Below the pieces are notes generated by a model that ran no database searches, was not told the origin of the DNA, and worked only from the letters and a program-made list of their open reading frames with translations. Of a stretch of DNA of 18,630 bases, positions 1 through 9,005 are shown piece after piece. Numbering within the stretch: position 1 is the stretch's first letter; each line of letters opens with the position of its first letter. Source of the DNA: Bacillota bacterium (lineage in GTDB: Bacteria; Bacillota_A; Clostridia; Peptostreptococcales; Anaerovoracaceae); NCBI GenBank assembly GCA_017437925.1, contig JAFRWQ010000147.1, positions 1-18,630 of the forward strand. The letters run 5' to 3'. Position numbers and translations under genes: made by a program.

Positions 1-1
1 C

Positions 2-2494
2 GAAACCGCAAGCAAGGTGCTTCAGCACGAAATTTACGACGAGATGAAGAACTCCTACATCGATTATTCGATGTCGGTCATAGTGGCCAGAGCTCTTCCC
101 GACGTCAGAGACGGACTCAAGCCGGTCCACAGAAGGATACTCTACGGCATGAGCACCCTGGGCAACACCCCGGATAAGCCTCACAAGAAGAGCGCCAGGA
201 TAGTGGGCGAGGTCATGGGTAAATTCCACCCCCACGGCGACACGTCCATATACGACGCCATGGTCCGCCTGGCCCAGCCCTGGAACATGAGATATCCCAT
301 GGTGGACGGCCACGGCAACTTCGGCTCCATGGACGGAGACGGGGCCGCGGCTTCCCGCTACACGGAAGCCCGCATGGCGCCCTTCGCCCTTGAGATGCTT
401 AGAGACATCGATAAAGACACCGTCGATTTCGTCCCCAACTACGACGGAGAGGAGACGGAGCCCGTCATACTTCCGGCCCGCTTCCCCAACCTTCTGGTCA
501 ACGGCAGCAACGGCATAGCCGTAGGCATGGCGACCTCGATCCCCACCCACAACTTAAGGGAGGTCATAGCGGGGACCAAGAGGCTCATCGACGATCCGGA
601 CACCACCGTCGAACAGCTGATGGAGGACATCAAGGGCCCGGATTTCCCCACCGGGGCCACCATCGTGGGAAAGACCGCGATCAGAGAAGCCTACGCCACC
701 GGCCAGGGCAAGGTAAAGATCAGAGCCAAGGCTTCGATGGAGGAGAACTCCAGGGGCAACGTGTCCATAGTCTTTACCGAGATCCCCTACGGCATCAACA
801 AGGCTTCGATGATAAGCCACATCGCCGAGCTCGTAAAGGACAAGAAGCTGGACGGCATCAGGGATATAAGGGACGAGTCCTCAAAGGGCGAGGTCAGGGT
901 GGTCATAGACCTTAAGAAGGACATGAACCCCCAGGTCATGCTGAACAGGCTGTACAAGCATACAGAGCTCGAGAGCAATTTCAGCGTGATAATGATAGCT
1001 CTCGTAGGCGGAAGGCCCAGGCTCCTCAACCTTAAGGAGATACTGGTCGAATACATCGCCCACCAGAAGGACGTGCTCACCAGAAGGACCCGCTACGACC
1101 TCGCCAAGGCGGAGGCCAGGGCCCACATACTGGAAGGCCTGCTCATCGCGATAGACAATATCGACGAGATAATACACATCATCAGGACCTCCTACGACGA
1201 CGCAAAGCAGAGGCTCATGGAACGCTTCGGCCTTGACGACGTGCAGGCCCAGGCCATACTCGACATGCAGCTTAAGAGGCTTCAGGGCCTTGAAAGGGAA
1301 AAGCTTCAGGACGAGTACGACAAGCTCCAGGAGCGCATAGCCTACTACAAGAGCCTGCTGGCCGACGAGCACCTGCTGATGGGCGTCGTAAAGGACGAGC
1401 TCAGCGAGATCAGCGACAAGTGGGGCGACGACAGAAGGACCGAGATCATAGCCGACGAGGGCGAAAGGGACGAGGCCGAGCTCATCCAGGAGCACGACGT
1501 GGTCATCACCATCTCCCACCTGGGCTACATCAAGAGGGTCGCCGCCGACACCTACAAGACCCAGAGAAGGGGAGGAAGAGGCGTGACCGGCCAGTCCACC
1601 AGGGACAACGACTTCGTGCGCCACCTGGTCAGCTGCTCCACCCACGACACCCTGTCCTTCTTTACCAGCCAGGGAAGGGTCTACACCATGAAGGCCTACG
1701 ACATCCCCGAAGGCGCCAGGACCGGAAAAGGCATACCCGCCATCAACTTCCTCAACATGAGCCAGGGCGAGCGCATCACCAGCGTGCTGCCCTTCAGGCC
1801 CTCCGAGGACGGAGGCTACCTGATCATGGCGACCAGGGGCGGAGTCATAAAGAAGACCCCGGTCAGCGAGTACATGACCACCAGGAAGACCGGCCTCATA
1901 GCGGTCACCATAAGGGAAGGCGACGAGCTGGTCAGCATCAGGAAGACCGACGGGGCGTCGTCCGTCATCATCATCACCGCCCAGGGCAAGTCCATCACCT
2001 TCAGCGAAGGCGACGTGAGGCCCATGGGAAGGGCCGCGGCGGGAGTCAAGGCCATAGAGCTGGAAGAGGGCGACAGGGTCGTCGCCATGGAGCTGGCGGA
2101 GCCGGGCACCCAGATACTGGTCGCGACCAAGTACGGCTACGGCAAGAGGTCTCCCGTCGAGGAGTACAGGCTCCAGACCCGCGGAGGAAAGGGCGTCCTG
2201 ACCTACGACCGCAGCAAGATGGATAAGACCGGAGAACTGGTGGGAGCCATAGCGGTCTGCGAGGGCGACCAGCTCTTCCTCATAAATTCCGACGGAATAA
2301 TCATAAGGATCAGCGCTTCCGACGTATCGGTCCTGGGCCGCGCTACCCAGGGCGTAAAGATCATGAAGGTCGATGAGGGCGGCGAGATAGTCGCTATGGC
2401 CAAATCGGTCAGCGCCGAAAGCGAAGACAGCGACGCCGAAGAAGGAGCGGAAGAGCCTTCCGAAACTCCGGCGGAAGAAGCGCCCGTAGTTTAG
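2..2494 (+). CDS. gyrA: DNA gyrase subunit A (5' partial)
   Basis: Subunit A of DNA gyrase, the ATP-driven type II topoisomerase that introduces negative supercoils; the A subunit cuts and rejoins DNA. Counting from the GTG at 17, the breakage-reunion domain has HPHGD at 71-75 and the active-site tyrosine at 115 in RYTE. The quinolone-determining positions equal to E. coli S83 and D87 are T76 and D80; Thr at the first is normal in some Clostridia. The GyrA box QRRGGRG (1562-1582), seven residues from 516, separates gyrase from topoisomerase IV ParC. A beta-pinwheel follows, then an acidic Glu/Ala/Ser-rich tail. The frame is open upstream of 17 to the window edge (E-T-A-S-K), and family members have extra N-terminal residues, so the true start is probably outside the window. 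It ends with TAG. gyrB is not visible. Confidence 0.97.
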   Translation, partial: ETASKVLQHEIYDEMKNSYIDYSMSVIVARALPDVRDGLKPVHRRILYGMSTLGNTPDKPHKKSARIVGEVMGKFHPHGDTSIYDAMVRLAQPWNMRYPMVDGHGNFGSMDGDGAAASRYTEARMAPFALEMLRDIDKDTVDFVPNYDGEETEPVILPARFPNLLVNGSNGIAVGMATSIPTHNLREVIAGTKRLIDDPDTTVEQLMEDIKGPDFPTGATIVGKTAIREAYATGQGKVKIRAKASMEENSRGNVSIVFTEIPYGINKASMISHIAELVKDKKLDGIRDIRDESSKGEVRVVIDLKKDMNPQVMLNRLYKHTELESNFSVIMIALVGGRPRLLNLKEILVEYIAHQKDVLTRRTRYDLAKAEARAHILEGLLIAIDNIDEIIHIIRTSYDDAKQRLMERFGLDDVQAQAILDMQLKRLQGLEREKLQDEYDKLQERIAYYKSLLADEHLLMGVVKDELSEISDKWGDDRRTEIIADEGERDEAELIQEHDVVITISHLGYIKRVAADTYKTQRRGGRGVTGQSTRDNDFVRHLVSCSTHDTLSFFTSQGRVYTMKAYDIPEGARTGKGIPAINFLNMSQGERITSVLPFRPSEDGGYLIMATRGGVIKKTPVSEYMTTRKTGLIAVTIREGDELVSIRKTDGASSVIIITAQGKSITFSEGDVRPMGRAAAGVKAIELEEGDRVVAMELAEPGTQILVATKYGYGKRSPVEEYRLQTRGGKGVLTYDRSKMDKTGELVGAIAVCEGDQLFLINSDGIIIRISASDVSVLGRATQGVKIMKVDEGGEIVAMAKSVSAESEDSDAEEGAEEPSETPAEEAPVV

Positions 2495-2503
2495 AAGCGG
2501 CGT

Positions 2504-2523
2504 TTTCGGACCGCGGTCCGAAA
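2504..2523. repeat. Perfect 20-bp palindrome between gyrA and trpS
   Basis: TTTCGGACCGCGGTCCGAAA is identical to its own reverse complement. It starts 10 bases after the gyrA stop. As RNA it could fold into an 8-bp stem with a CGCG loop. No U-run follows on either strand, so it is not a standard intrinsic terminator. It could be an operator, an mRNA 3'-end or processing hairpin, or a weak terminator. Confidence 0.55.
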
Positions 2524-2571
2524 CAGAGCAAGACTATGCTTTTTAAAGGCTAAAGAGCAGCGGAGGATAAA

Positions 2572-3564
2572 ATGAAGAGGATCTTTTCGGGCGTACAGCC
2601 CACAGGCAACATCCACATAGGGAATTACCTTGGAGCTCTCATCCAGTTCGTCGAGCTTCAGAACGAAGAGGACAGCGAGTGCCTCTACTGCGTGGTCGAC
2701 GAGCACGCCATAACCGTCCCCCAGGACCCGAAGGAGCTGCGCAGCCACATCCTGGACGTGGCGTCCCTTTACATGGCGGTGGGCATAGACCCCAAGAAGT
2801 CCATAATCTTCGTCCAGTCGTCGGTCTCGGCCCACGCCGAGCTGGGCTGGATACTCAACTGCTGCGCCAACACCGGAGAGCTCTTCAGGATGACCCAGTT
2901 CAAGGCCAAGAGCCAGGGCAAGGACTCGGTGGGAGCGGGCCTTCTCACTTACCCCGTGCTGATGGCGGCGGACATCCTGCTCTACGACGTAAACATCGTT
3001 CCGGTGGGAAACGACCAGAAGCAGCACATAGAGCTGACAAGAGACCTTGCGATCAGGGTCAACAGCAAGTACGGAAAGGATACCTTCGTGGTGCCCGACG
3101 GAAGGTTTTTAAAGGCCGGAGCCAGGATCATGGCATTAGACGATCCCACCGCCAAGATGAGCAAGAGCGCCGTCAACGAGCACAGCCGCATCTCCCTTCT
3201 CGACAGCCCCTCCAAGATCAAGAAGTCCATCATGAGGGCTACCACCGATTCGGAAGGCAGCGTGCGCTTCGATCCCGAGAACAAGCCGGGCGTCAGCAAC
3301 CTGATGAACATGTACTCGGCCTTTACCGGAAAGACCCTGCAGGAGCTGGAGGACGAATACGCGGGAAGAGGCTACGGAGACTTTAAGAAGGACCTGGTCG
3401 AGGTGACGGTGAACGCCCTTGCCCCCATCCAGGAGAGGTATCAGGCCATAAGGACCTCTTCGGAGCTCACCGATATACTGAAAGACGGAGCCGAAAGGGC
3501 CGACGTCATAGCGAGAAAGACCATGAAGAGGGTAAGGGACCGCTTCGGCCTGGGCATTGAATAA
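2572..3564 (+). CDS. trpS: Tryptophanyl-tRNA synthetase
   Basis: Class I aminoacyl-tRNA synthetase that charges tRNA-Trp with tryptophan in the cytoplasm. The 330-residue length is normal for bacterial TrpS. The HIGH-type signature is TGNIHIGN (HIGN at 15-18), MAADILLYD lies near 131-139, the VGNDQ..H motif is at 146-152, and KMSKS is at 195-199. ATG 2572 is preceded by GGAGG at 2562-2566 with a 5-base gap, which fixes the start. It lies 77 bases after gyrA and 18 bases before the D-Ala-D-Ala ligase gene. The leader is too short for a T-box, so I see no tRNA-sensing control. Confidence 0.97.
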   Translation: MKRIFSGVQPTGNIHIGNYLGALIQFVELQNEEDSECLYCVVDEHAITVPQDPKELRSHILDVASLYMAVGIDPKKSIIFVQSSVSAHAELGWILNCCANTGELFRMTQFKAKSQGKDSVGAGLLTYPVLMAADILLYDVNIVPVGNDQKQHIELTRDLAIRVNSKYGKDTFVVPDGRFLKAGARIMALDDPTAKMSKSAVNEHSRISLLDSPSKIKKSIMRATTDSEGSVRFDPENKPGVSNLMNMYSAFTGKTLQELEDEYAGRGYGDFKKDLVEVTVNALAPIQERYQAIRTSSELTDILKDGAERADVIARKTMKRVRDRFGLGIE

Positions 3565-3582
3565 TCAAACGGGAGTTCATTG

Positions 3583-4656
3583 ATGAAAAAGATACGCCTT
3601 GCCGTCGTCTTCGGCGGCAGATCCAGCGAGCACGAGGTCTCCCTCAGGTCCGCGGCGTCGGTCATAGAAAATCTGGACAAAGAAAAATACGAGATCATCA
3701 TGATAGGGATCACCAGGGACGGCCGCTGGCTGCTCTTCGACGGCCCGGCTTCTGCCCTAAAGGACGGAAGCTGGCAGAAGAAGGCCGAGGAAGACCTGGC
3801 AAAAGACCCCGGAAAATACGGTTTTTCGGTCTTCGGAGGCAGCATAAGGCAGCTTTCCGACATGGCCGACTTTGCCCTGCCCATGATACACGGGCAGAAC
3901 GGCGAGGACGGCAGCCTTCAGGGCATATTCCGTCAGATGGACATACCCTTCGGGGGCAGCGACGTCACTTCTTCGTCCCTTTGCTTCGACAAGAGCCTGG
4001 CCAAGCTGGTCTGCAGCGCGGCGGGCATACCCCAGACCCCCAGCGTATTCCTTAAAAGCCGCGAGATCGGCGAGGAAAAGATAAGGGAGATCAACGAAAA
4101 GCTCCGCTATCCTCTTTTCGTCAAGCCCGCCAACATGGGTTCCTCCGTCGGGATCTCAAAGGTCTCCGAGCCTTCGGGGCTGATGGACGCCTTAAAGCTT
4201 GCCGCCGGCTACGACGACAGGATACTGGTGGAGCAGGGGGTAAAGGGCAGGGAACTGGAGGTCGCCGTCATGGGAAACGACAGGCCCGTTGCCATTGAGA
4301 TAGGCGAGATCATAGCGGCGGGAGACTTTTACACCTATGAATCCAAGTACGACGACCGGGGCAGCGAGACCGTGGTCGGAGCGGAGCTTCCCGAGGGCAA
4401 GAGGGAAGAGCTTCTGCGTCTTGCGGAAAGGGTCTACGAGCTTTTGGACTGCGGAGGCTACGCCAGGGCCGATTTCTTCATGGATGAGGACGGCAATTTC
4501 ATCTTCAACGAGATCAACACCATTCCGGGCTTTACTTCCATAAGCATGTTCCCCATGCTGGCTTCATCAAAGGACATGGATTATTCGCAGGTCATAGACA
4601 GGATAATCGAGCTGGGCTTTGAAAGGTACGAGAAGAAGAAGTCGCTGAGGATATGA
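3583..4656 (+). CDS. ddl: D-alanine--D-alanine ligase
   Basis: ATP-grasp ligase that joins two D-alanines for the peptidoglycan stem peptide in the cytoplasm. The N-terminal motif is FGGRSSEHEVSL, with E16 matching the catalytic E15 of E. coli DdlB. GSSVG at 186-190 carries the serine matching S150. K255-Y256 in YESKY match K215-Y216 of E. coli, the pair typical of D-Ala-D-Ala rather than D-lactate ligases. The C-terminal FNEINTIPGF is the metal-binding segment of the fold. Length (357 aa) is normal. A TTG at 3580 is in frame, but GGGAG at 3571-3575 is 7 bases from ATG 3583, so I chose the ATG. Nothing suggests a van resistance cluster. Confidence 0.95.
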   Translation: MKKIRLAVVFGGRSSEHEVSLRSAASVIENLDKEKYEIIMIGITRDGRWLLFDGPASALKDGSWQKKAEEDLAKDPGKYGFSVFGGSIRQLSDMADFALPMIHGQNGEDGSLQGIFRQMDIPFGGSDVTSSSLCFDKSLAKLVCSAAGIPQTPSVFLKSREIGEEKIREINEKLRYPLFVKPANMGSSVGISKVSEPSGLMDALKLAAGYDDRILVEQGVKGRELEVAVMGNDRPVAIEIGEIIAAGDFYTYESKYDDRGSETVVGAELPEGKREELLRLAERVYELLDCGGYARADFFMDEDGNFIFNEINTIPGFTSISMFPMLASSKDMDYSQVIDRIIELGFERYEKKKSLRI

Positions 4657-4674
4657 CGGAAAAAGGCCTGTAAA

Positions 4675-5838
4675 ATGAACGATCTGCTTATAAAAGCATT
4701 TATGAAGGGCGGGCGGGACCCGAAGGACCCCAAGGCCAGGGAAGCCTACGGCAGGCTGGCCAGCTGGGTCGGCATAGCGGCCAACGCCCTTCTTTGCGCC
4801 CTTAAGATAGGGACCGGCATCATATTCGGGAGCATCTCGATCCTGGCCGACGGCATCAACAACCTGAGCGACGCCTCGGCGTCCCTCATGACCCTGATAG
4901 GCTTTAAGCTGGCCGGGAAAAAGCCCGACAAGGACCACCCCTACGGCCACGGAAGGACCGAGTATCTCACCGGGCTTGCGGTCTCAATCATGATAGTCGT
5001 CATCGGAGTCTCGCTCCTTAGGACATCCGTTTCAAAGACCCTGCACCCGGAACCCATGGAGTTCAGCGCGGTCTCTGCGGCGGTGCTGGTCCTTGCGATC
5101 GCGGTAAAGATCTGGCTCGCGTCTTTCGGAAAGCGCATAGGGGAGATCATCGATTCCGACACCCTTAAGGCCTCGGCCGCGGACGCGAGGAACGACGTGA
5201 TCTCGACCTCCGCGGTGCTGATCTGCCTTCTCATCTTCAGGTTCACCGGCCTTGATCTGGACGGTCCGGTGGGCATACTGGTCGCCCTCTTCATCATCTG
5301 GTCCGGCGTTCAGCTGGTCATGGAGACCGTGTCCCCCATACTGGGCAAGGCTCCCGACCCCGAATTGGTAAAGGAGATGACCGAAGAGATAGAGGGCCAC
5401 GAGGGGGTCCTCGGCATACACGACATGATAATCCACGATTACGGCCCCGGGCGCATGTTCGCCTCGGTCCACGTGGAGGTGGACTCCGCCGCCGATCTCA
5501 TGAGCAGCCACGACATGATGGACATCATCGAAAGGGACGTCTACGACAAGATGGGCATACTGCTCACCGTTCACATGGATCCCCTGGCCCTCGACGACGT
5601 GACAGCCCTCGCGAAAGAGCGCATAGAAGCGGTCTGCAAAGGGCTTGATTACATCAAGAGCTTCCACGATGTGAGGACTGTGACGGGTCCCACCCACACC
5701 AACGTCATATTCGACGTGGTGGTGGACCACGAATGCAGCCTGAGCCCGGCAGAGGTGAGGGACGTCATCACCGCAGGCCTTAAGGCCTTCGATCCCGGGT
5801 ACGAGACGGTCATAACCATAGACAGGGCCTACGCATAG
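4675..5838 (+). CDS. Cation diffusion facilitator (CDF) metal transporter with doubled C-terminal domain
   Basis: Inner-membrane efflux protein for a divalent metal, probably exchanging it for protons. The N-terminal half has about six hydrophobic segments. The transport-site motifs are ADGINNLSD in TM2 (D59, N63) and DARND in TM5 (D170, D174); HPYGHGRTE lies at 88-96. A DxxxD motif in TM5, in place of the HxxxD of zinc members, is typical of the manganese-type subgroup, so Mn is a tentative guess. At 387 residues it is longer than the usual ~300. The extra length looks like a second ferredoxin-like cytoplasmic domain (about 310-387) after the first (about 224-310). It starts 18 bases after ddl with only a weak AAGG site. 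Confidence 0.93.
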   Translation: MNDLLIKAFMKGGRDPKDPKAREAYGRLASWVGIAANALLCALKIGTGIIFGSISILADGINNLSDASASLMTLIGFKLAGKKPDKDHPYGHGRTEYLTGLAVSIMIVVIGVSLLRTSVSKTLHPEPMEFSAVSAAVLVLAIAVKIWLASFGKRIGEIIDSDTLKASAADARNDVISTSAVLICLLIFRFTGLDLDGPVGILVALFIIWSGVQLVMETVSPILGKAPDPELVKEMTEEIEGHEGVLGIHDMIIHDYGPGRMFASVHVEVDSAADLMSSHDMMDIIERDVYDKMGILLTVHMDPLALDDVTALAKERIEAVCKGLDYIKSFHDVRTVTGPTHTNVIFDVVVDHECSLSPAEVRDVITAGLKAFDPGYETVITIDRAYA

Positions 5839-5853
5839 GGCTTCGGAGGTTTT

Positions 5854-7209
5854 ATGGCAGGAAAAACAGCGGCAACGAGGATGACGGAGGGCTCCATAGC
5901 GGGGTCCCTCTTTGCCTTTACCATGCCCATACTGCTGGGGAACATCTTCCAGCAGCTGTATAATACGGCCGACGCCCTTATAGTGGGCAACATGCTCAGC
6001 AGCAGGGCTCTGGCCGCCGTGACTTCGGTGGGCTCCGTGACGTGGATGCTCATCGGATTTTTTAACGGCTTCGCCCAGGGATCAGGCGTGATAATCGCAA
6101 GGTATTTCGGCGCCGGTGACGAGGAGGGCCTTAAAAAGGCCATACACACCCATACCGCGCTCAGCTTTATAGGCGGCCTGCTTCTTACCGCTTTGGGCGT
6201 GTTCCTTTCGCCCTGGATAATAGGCTTGATGAACACTCCGGCCGAGGTGGTGGACCAGTCGGTCCTATATCTCAGGGTGTATTTCATGGGCGGCCTGGGA
6301 CTTTCGATGTACAACGGCTGCATGGGCCTGATGCAGGCGGTGGGGGACAGCAAACATCCCCTCTATTACCTGATCTTTTCGTCCTGTCTCAACGTGGTCC
6401 TGGACATAGTGTTCATAGGTGTCTTTAAGATGGACGTGGACGGGGCTGCCCTTGCCACCATCATCTCCCAGTTCTTAAGCGCGGCGCTCTGTCTCATCAG
6501 GCTTTTCAGGACCGACGAGGTCTACAGGCTTGAGATGAAGCGCATGAGGATGGACCCCGCGGTGCTGAAGAACATATTCCGCCTGGGAACTCCCACGGCG
6601 GTCCAGAGCACCATAACCGCCTTCGGCAACACCCTGATACAGGCCAACATCAACACCTTCGGGGACATGGCCATGGCGGGGGTCGGGGCTCTGCACAAGA
6701 TCGAGGGCTTCATATTCCTGCCCATAACCAGCCTTTCGGTCGCTCTTGCGACCTTCGTGAGCCAGAACCTGGGCGCCAGGGAGTACGAAAGGACTAAAAA
6801 GGGCGCCAAATACGGCATCTTTACCGGCATGATAATGGCGGAGCTCATGGGGCTTTGCCTCTTCCTCTTCGCTCCCAGGATCATGGCCCTCTTCACCAGA
6901 GAGCCCGAAGCCATAGCCTACGGTGTCAGGAGGGTCCAGCTGGTCTGGGTCTTCTACTGCTGCCTGGCTGCGACCCACACCCAGGCCGGCGTCATGAGGG
7001 GGGCGGGCAAGCCCATGGTGACCATGGTCGCCTACGTGGGCTGCTGGTGTGTCTTAAGGGTGCTGATCATGACCCTGCTGATGCCCGTATACAGGTCCAT
7101 CGACGTGGTATTCCTGGCCTTCTCCAGCACATGGTGCATCAGCGCGTCATACCTTGCCTGGAACATGCTGCGGGGGAAATGGCTTCAGGGAAAGGTCATA
7201 GAGGAGTAG
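5854..7209 (+). CDS. MATE family multidrug efflux protein
   Basis: Membrane antiporter that exports drugs or metabolites using a Na+ or H+ gradient. The 451 residues form about 12 hydrophobic helices in two similar halves. The first carries the MATE signature region MPILLGNIFQQLYNTADALIVG near the N terminus, and the second carries TAVQSTITAFGN and LGAREYERTKKGAKYG. GGAGG at 5845-5849 sits 4 bases before ATG 5854, and the CDF gene ends 15 bases upstream, so the two are probably co-transcribed. The substrate cannot be read from the sequence. It ends with TAG. I see no clear terminator after it. Confidence 0.94.
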   Translation: MAGKTAATRMTEGSIAGSLFAFTMPILLGNIFQQLYNTADALIVGNMLSSRALAAVTSVGSVTWMLIGFFNGFAQGSGVIIARYFGAGDEEGLKKAIHTHTALSFIGGLLLTALGVFLSPWIIGLMNTPAEVVDQSVLYLRVYFMGGLGLSMYNGCMGLMQAVGDSKHPLYYLIFSSCLNVVLDIVFIGVFKMDVDGAALATIISQFLSAALCLIRLFRTDEVYRLEMKRMRMDPAVLKNIFRLGTPTAVQSTITAFGNTLIQANINTFGDMAMAGVGALHKIEGFIFLPITSLSVALATFVSQNLGAREYERTKKGAKYGIFTGMIMAELMGLCLFLFAPRIMALFTREPEAIAYGVRRVQLVWVFYCCLAATHTQAGVMRGAGKPMVTMVAYVGCWCVLRVLIMTLLMPVYRSIDVVFLAFSSTWCISASYLAWNMLRGKWLQGKVIEE

Positions 7210-7261
7210 GGGAGGCTGCCGGCTGTAAGTGCGGCGCGGGCCCCGGCACGTGTGTAACGCA

Positions 7262-7273
7262 TGTTATATAACA
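7262..7273. promoter_or_regulatory. Palindromic candidate operator upstream of citXG (copy 1)
   Basis: TGTTATATAACA is a perfect 12-bp palindrome in a GC-rich background, 141 bases before the citXG start. An identical palindrome lies just after lrgB at 11203-11214. Its symmetry and AT-rich centre suit a dimeric regulator. The family is unknown; CRP/FNR-type or GntR-type proteins bind sites of this general shape. A flanking GTAAC-N4-GTTAT repeat (7255-7268) overlaps it. Confidence 0.5.
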
Positions 7274-7311
7274 GCTGCTCGAGTTGAAAATTCAAGGGAT
7301 CTCGGGATCCG

Positions 7312-7338
7312 GTAAAGGCGAACGAAAGCCGCTTTTAC
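7312..7338 (+). other. Hairpin in the citXG leader
   Basis: GTAAAGGCG (7312-7320) pairs with CGCTTTTAC (7330-7338) to give a 9-bp stem with one G-U pair and a 9-base loop. No U-run follows, so it is not a standard terminator. It lies in the 205-base gap between the MATE gene and citXG and could be a leader structure or a weak transcript end for the upstream operon. I could not find a convincing -35/-10 pair in this gap. Confidence 0.3.
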
Positions 7339-7414
7339 GGGCCTTTGGGCCGCTGGGCGGGGACTCGGCCTTTATCGTCAAAAGGGTATTCAGGCGGAAT
7401 CTGCAGGGACTGCG

Positions 7415-8980
7415 ATGGCATTTTTCAAAAGAGTCGAAGTAAAGGATATGATGCGGGCAAGGGAGGAAAGAGCCCTGGCCCAGTACGGTCTTCTGAAAAA
7501 CGGCGGGAAGGCCGCGGTCTCTTTTACTCTGAACATAGCGGGGCCGTATAAGGTCTTCCCCGGAGTATATTACTGCTTTGAAAGAGGGCTGGGCCTGCTT
7601 AAGGAGGCGCTGGCCACGGCCGGCTTTGAGGCCGAGGGGGCTGAGACACGCGAAAGCTTCACGGGGCTCGAGGCTCTTTTAAGCGTAAAAGGGGATGCGA
7701 AAGAAGTAAAGAAGGTCTGCGCGGGGCTTGACGACAGCCTGCCCGTGGGAAGGCTCTTCGATCTGGACGTCCTGTACATGAGCCCGGAGGGCTTCCCCGA
7801 GAAGGTCTCAAGGGAAGAGCTGGGCTTTTCCCCGAGAAAGTGCCTAATATGCGAGCTGCCCTCGTCGGAATGCGCCGCAATAAGACGGCACAGCGCAAAG
7901 GAGCTTTCCCTCGCGGCGGCAGAGCTCATATTCCTTGATTTTATGGGAAGAGCCGCGGAAAAAGCTTTGACGGATGAGGTCTCTTTAACTCCCAAGCCGG
8001 GCCTGGTGGATCTTAAGGACAGCGGGGCCCACAGGGACATGGACCACGTAAGCTTTGAAAGGAGCGCTGGGGCCATAGGGCCTTACATCACCGAGATGGC
8101 AAGGGCGGGTTTTGAGTACGAAACGGGCGGTTCGGAGCCTGGAGATACCGGTCCTGGGAACGGCGCAGAGCCCTCGTGCCTTGAACAGAGTCAGGAAGTA
8201 CAAGGCGGCGGGCTTTCTTCTCTTGCGAAGGAGATCAAGGCCCTGGGCATTGAGGCCGAAAAGGCCATGATGAGGGCGACCGGCGGGGTCAATACCCACA
8301 GAGGCGCCGTCTACAGCATGGGCATTATCGCGGCGTCCCTCGGGGCTGCCTACGCGGAGCTGATCGCGGAGCTTGAGAGCGGAAGGATAGAGGGCTTTGC
8401 CGGCGCGGAAGGCTCAGATGAGAGGGTTTTGCGGGAAAACAGTCTTGCCGACGCTCAAAACGTATCGTCGGAACCGGATATCTTTGGCGGGTCAAAGCTC
8501 AAAGGATTCATGAGGAGCGCTGTCCGCGCCGCTTCCGCGGAGCTTGCCGAAGAGCTGGACGCCTTAAGAACAGAGAGCGAGGTCAAAGCATCCCACGGCA
8601 GCCTGGTCCTTGAAAAATACGGGGCTAAGGGCATAAGGCGGGAGGCTGCCGAAGGCTTCCCCTTGGCATTCGAGGCCCTATCAGAGTACGAAAAGAGCGG
8701 CAGCTGGAAAAAGGTCCTGCTGTATCTTATGACGAAGACGGATGACACCACGGTGCTGTACAGGAAGGGCCCGGAGGGGCTTAGGCACATGAAGAGCGAG
8801 GCCCAAAAGCTCTATGCTCTTTGCGAAGGCGGCGAAGGCCTTGCCGAAGAGGAGCTTGACCGAAAGCTCAGCCTCATGAACGAAGACTTTTCGTCCCGGG
8901 GCATAAGCCCCGGAGGCTGCGCCGACCTGCTGTCCTGCGCCATGCTGCTGAAGGATTTTGAAGAAAACTGCTTGAGGTAA
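7415..8980 (+). CDS. citXG: CitX-CitG fusion: citrate lyase prosthetic-group synthesis and transfer
   Basis: Bifunctional maturation enzyme of citrate lyase. CitG makes 2'-(5''-triphosphoribosyl)-3'-dephospho-CoA from dephospho-CoA and ATP; CitX transfers it to the acyl carrier subunit CitD. CitX spans about 1-165: VSFTLNIAGPYK (35-46), GRLFDLDVL (112-120), RKCLICELPSSEC (141-153) and a final RRH. CitG spans about 170-521: EVSLTPKPGLVD (188-199), GAHRDMD (204-210), MMRATGGVNTHRG (285-297), KTDDTT (441-446) and SPGGCADLL (498-506). Two stretches, about 236-267 and 324-365, look like insertions relative to E. coli CitG. ATG 7415 is kept over ATG 7448 because VEVKDMMRAREER between them matches the family N terminus; its ribosome site (AGGGA) is modest. 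citC follows closely. Confidence 0.93.
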   Translation: MAFFKRVEVKDMMRAREERALAQYGLLKNGGKAAVSFTLNIAGPYKVFPGVYYCFERGLGLLKEALATAGFEAEGAETRESFTGLEALLSVKGDAKEVKKVCAGLDDSLPVGRLFDLDVLYMSPEGFPEKVSREELGFSPRKCLICELPSSECAAIRRHSAKELSLAAAELIFLDFMGRAAEKALTDEVSLTPKPGLVDLKDSGAHRDMDHVSFERSAGAIGPYITEMARAGFEYETGGSEPGDTGPGNGAEPSCLEQSQEVQGGGLSSLAKEIKALGIEAEKAMMRATGGVNTHRGAVYSMGIIAASLGAAYAELIAELESGRIEGFAGAEGSDERVLRENSLADAQNVSSEPDIFGGSKLKGFMRSAVRAASAELAEELDALRTESEVKASHGSLVLEKYGAKGIRREAAEGFPLAFEALSEYEKSGSWKKVLLYLMTKTDDTTVLYRKGPEGLRHMKSEAQKLYALCEGGEGLAEEELDRKLSLMNEDFSSRGISPGGCADLLSCAMLLKDFEENCLR

Positions 8981-9005
8981 GGCCGCGGGCCTTCGGGTGA
9001 ACGAG

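Noticed and set aside
881..1645. Long open frame (254 codons) on the - strand inside gyrA
   Set aside because: It lies fully within the well-supported gyrA frame, has no recognisable motif or ribosome site, and comes from codon bias on the other strand.
1420..2226. Long + strand frame (268 codons) overlapping gyrA
   Set aside because: Its product is an Arg/Gly/His-rich shift of the GyrA C-terminal sequence with no family features.
2495..2571. T-box leader for trpS
   Set aside because: The 77-base gap is too short for a T-box, and no specifier or antiterminator elements are visible.
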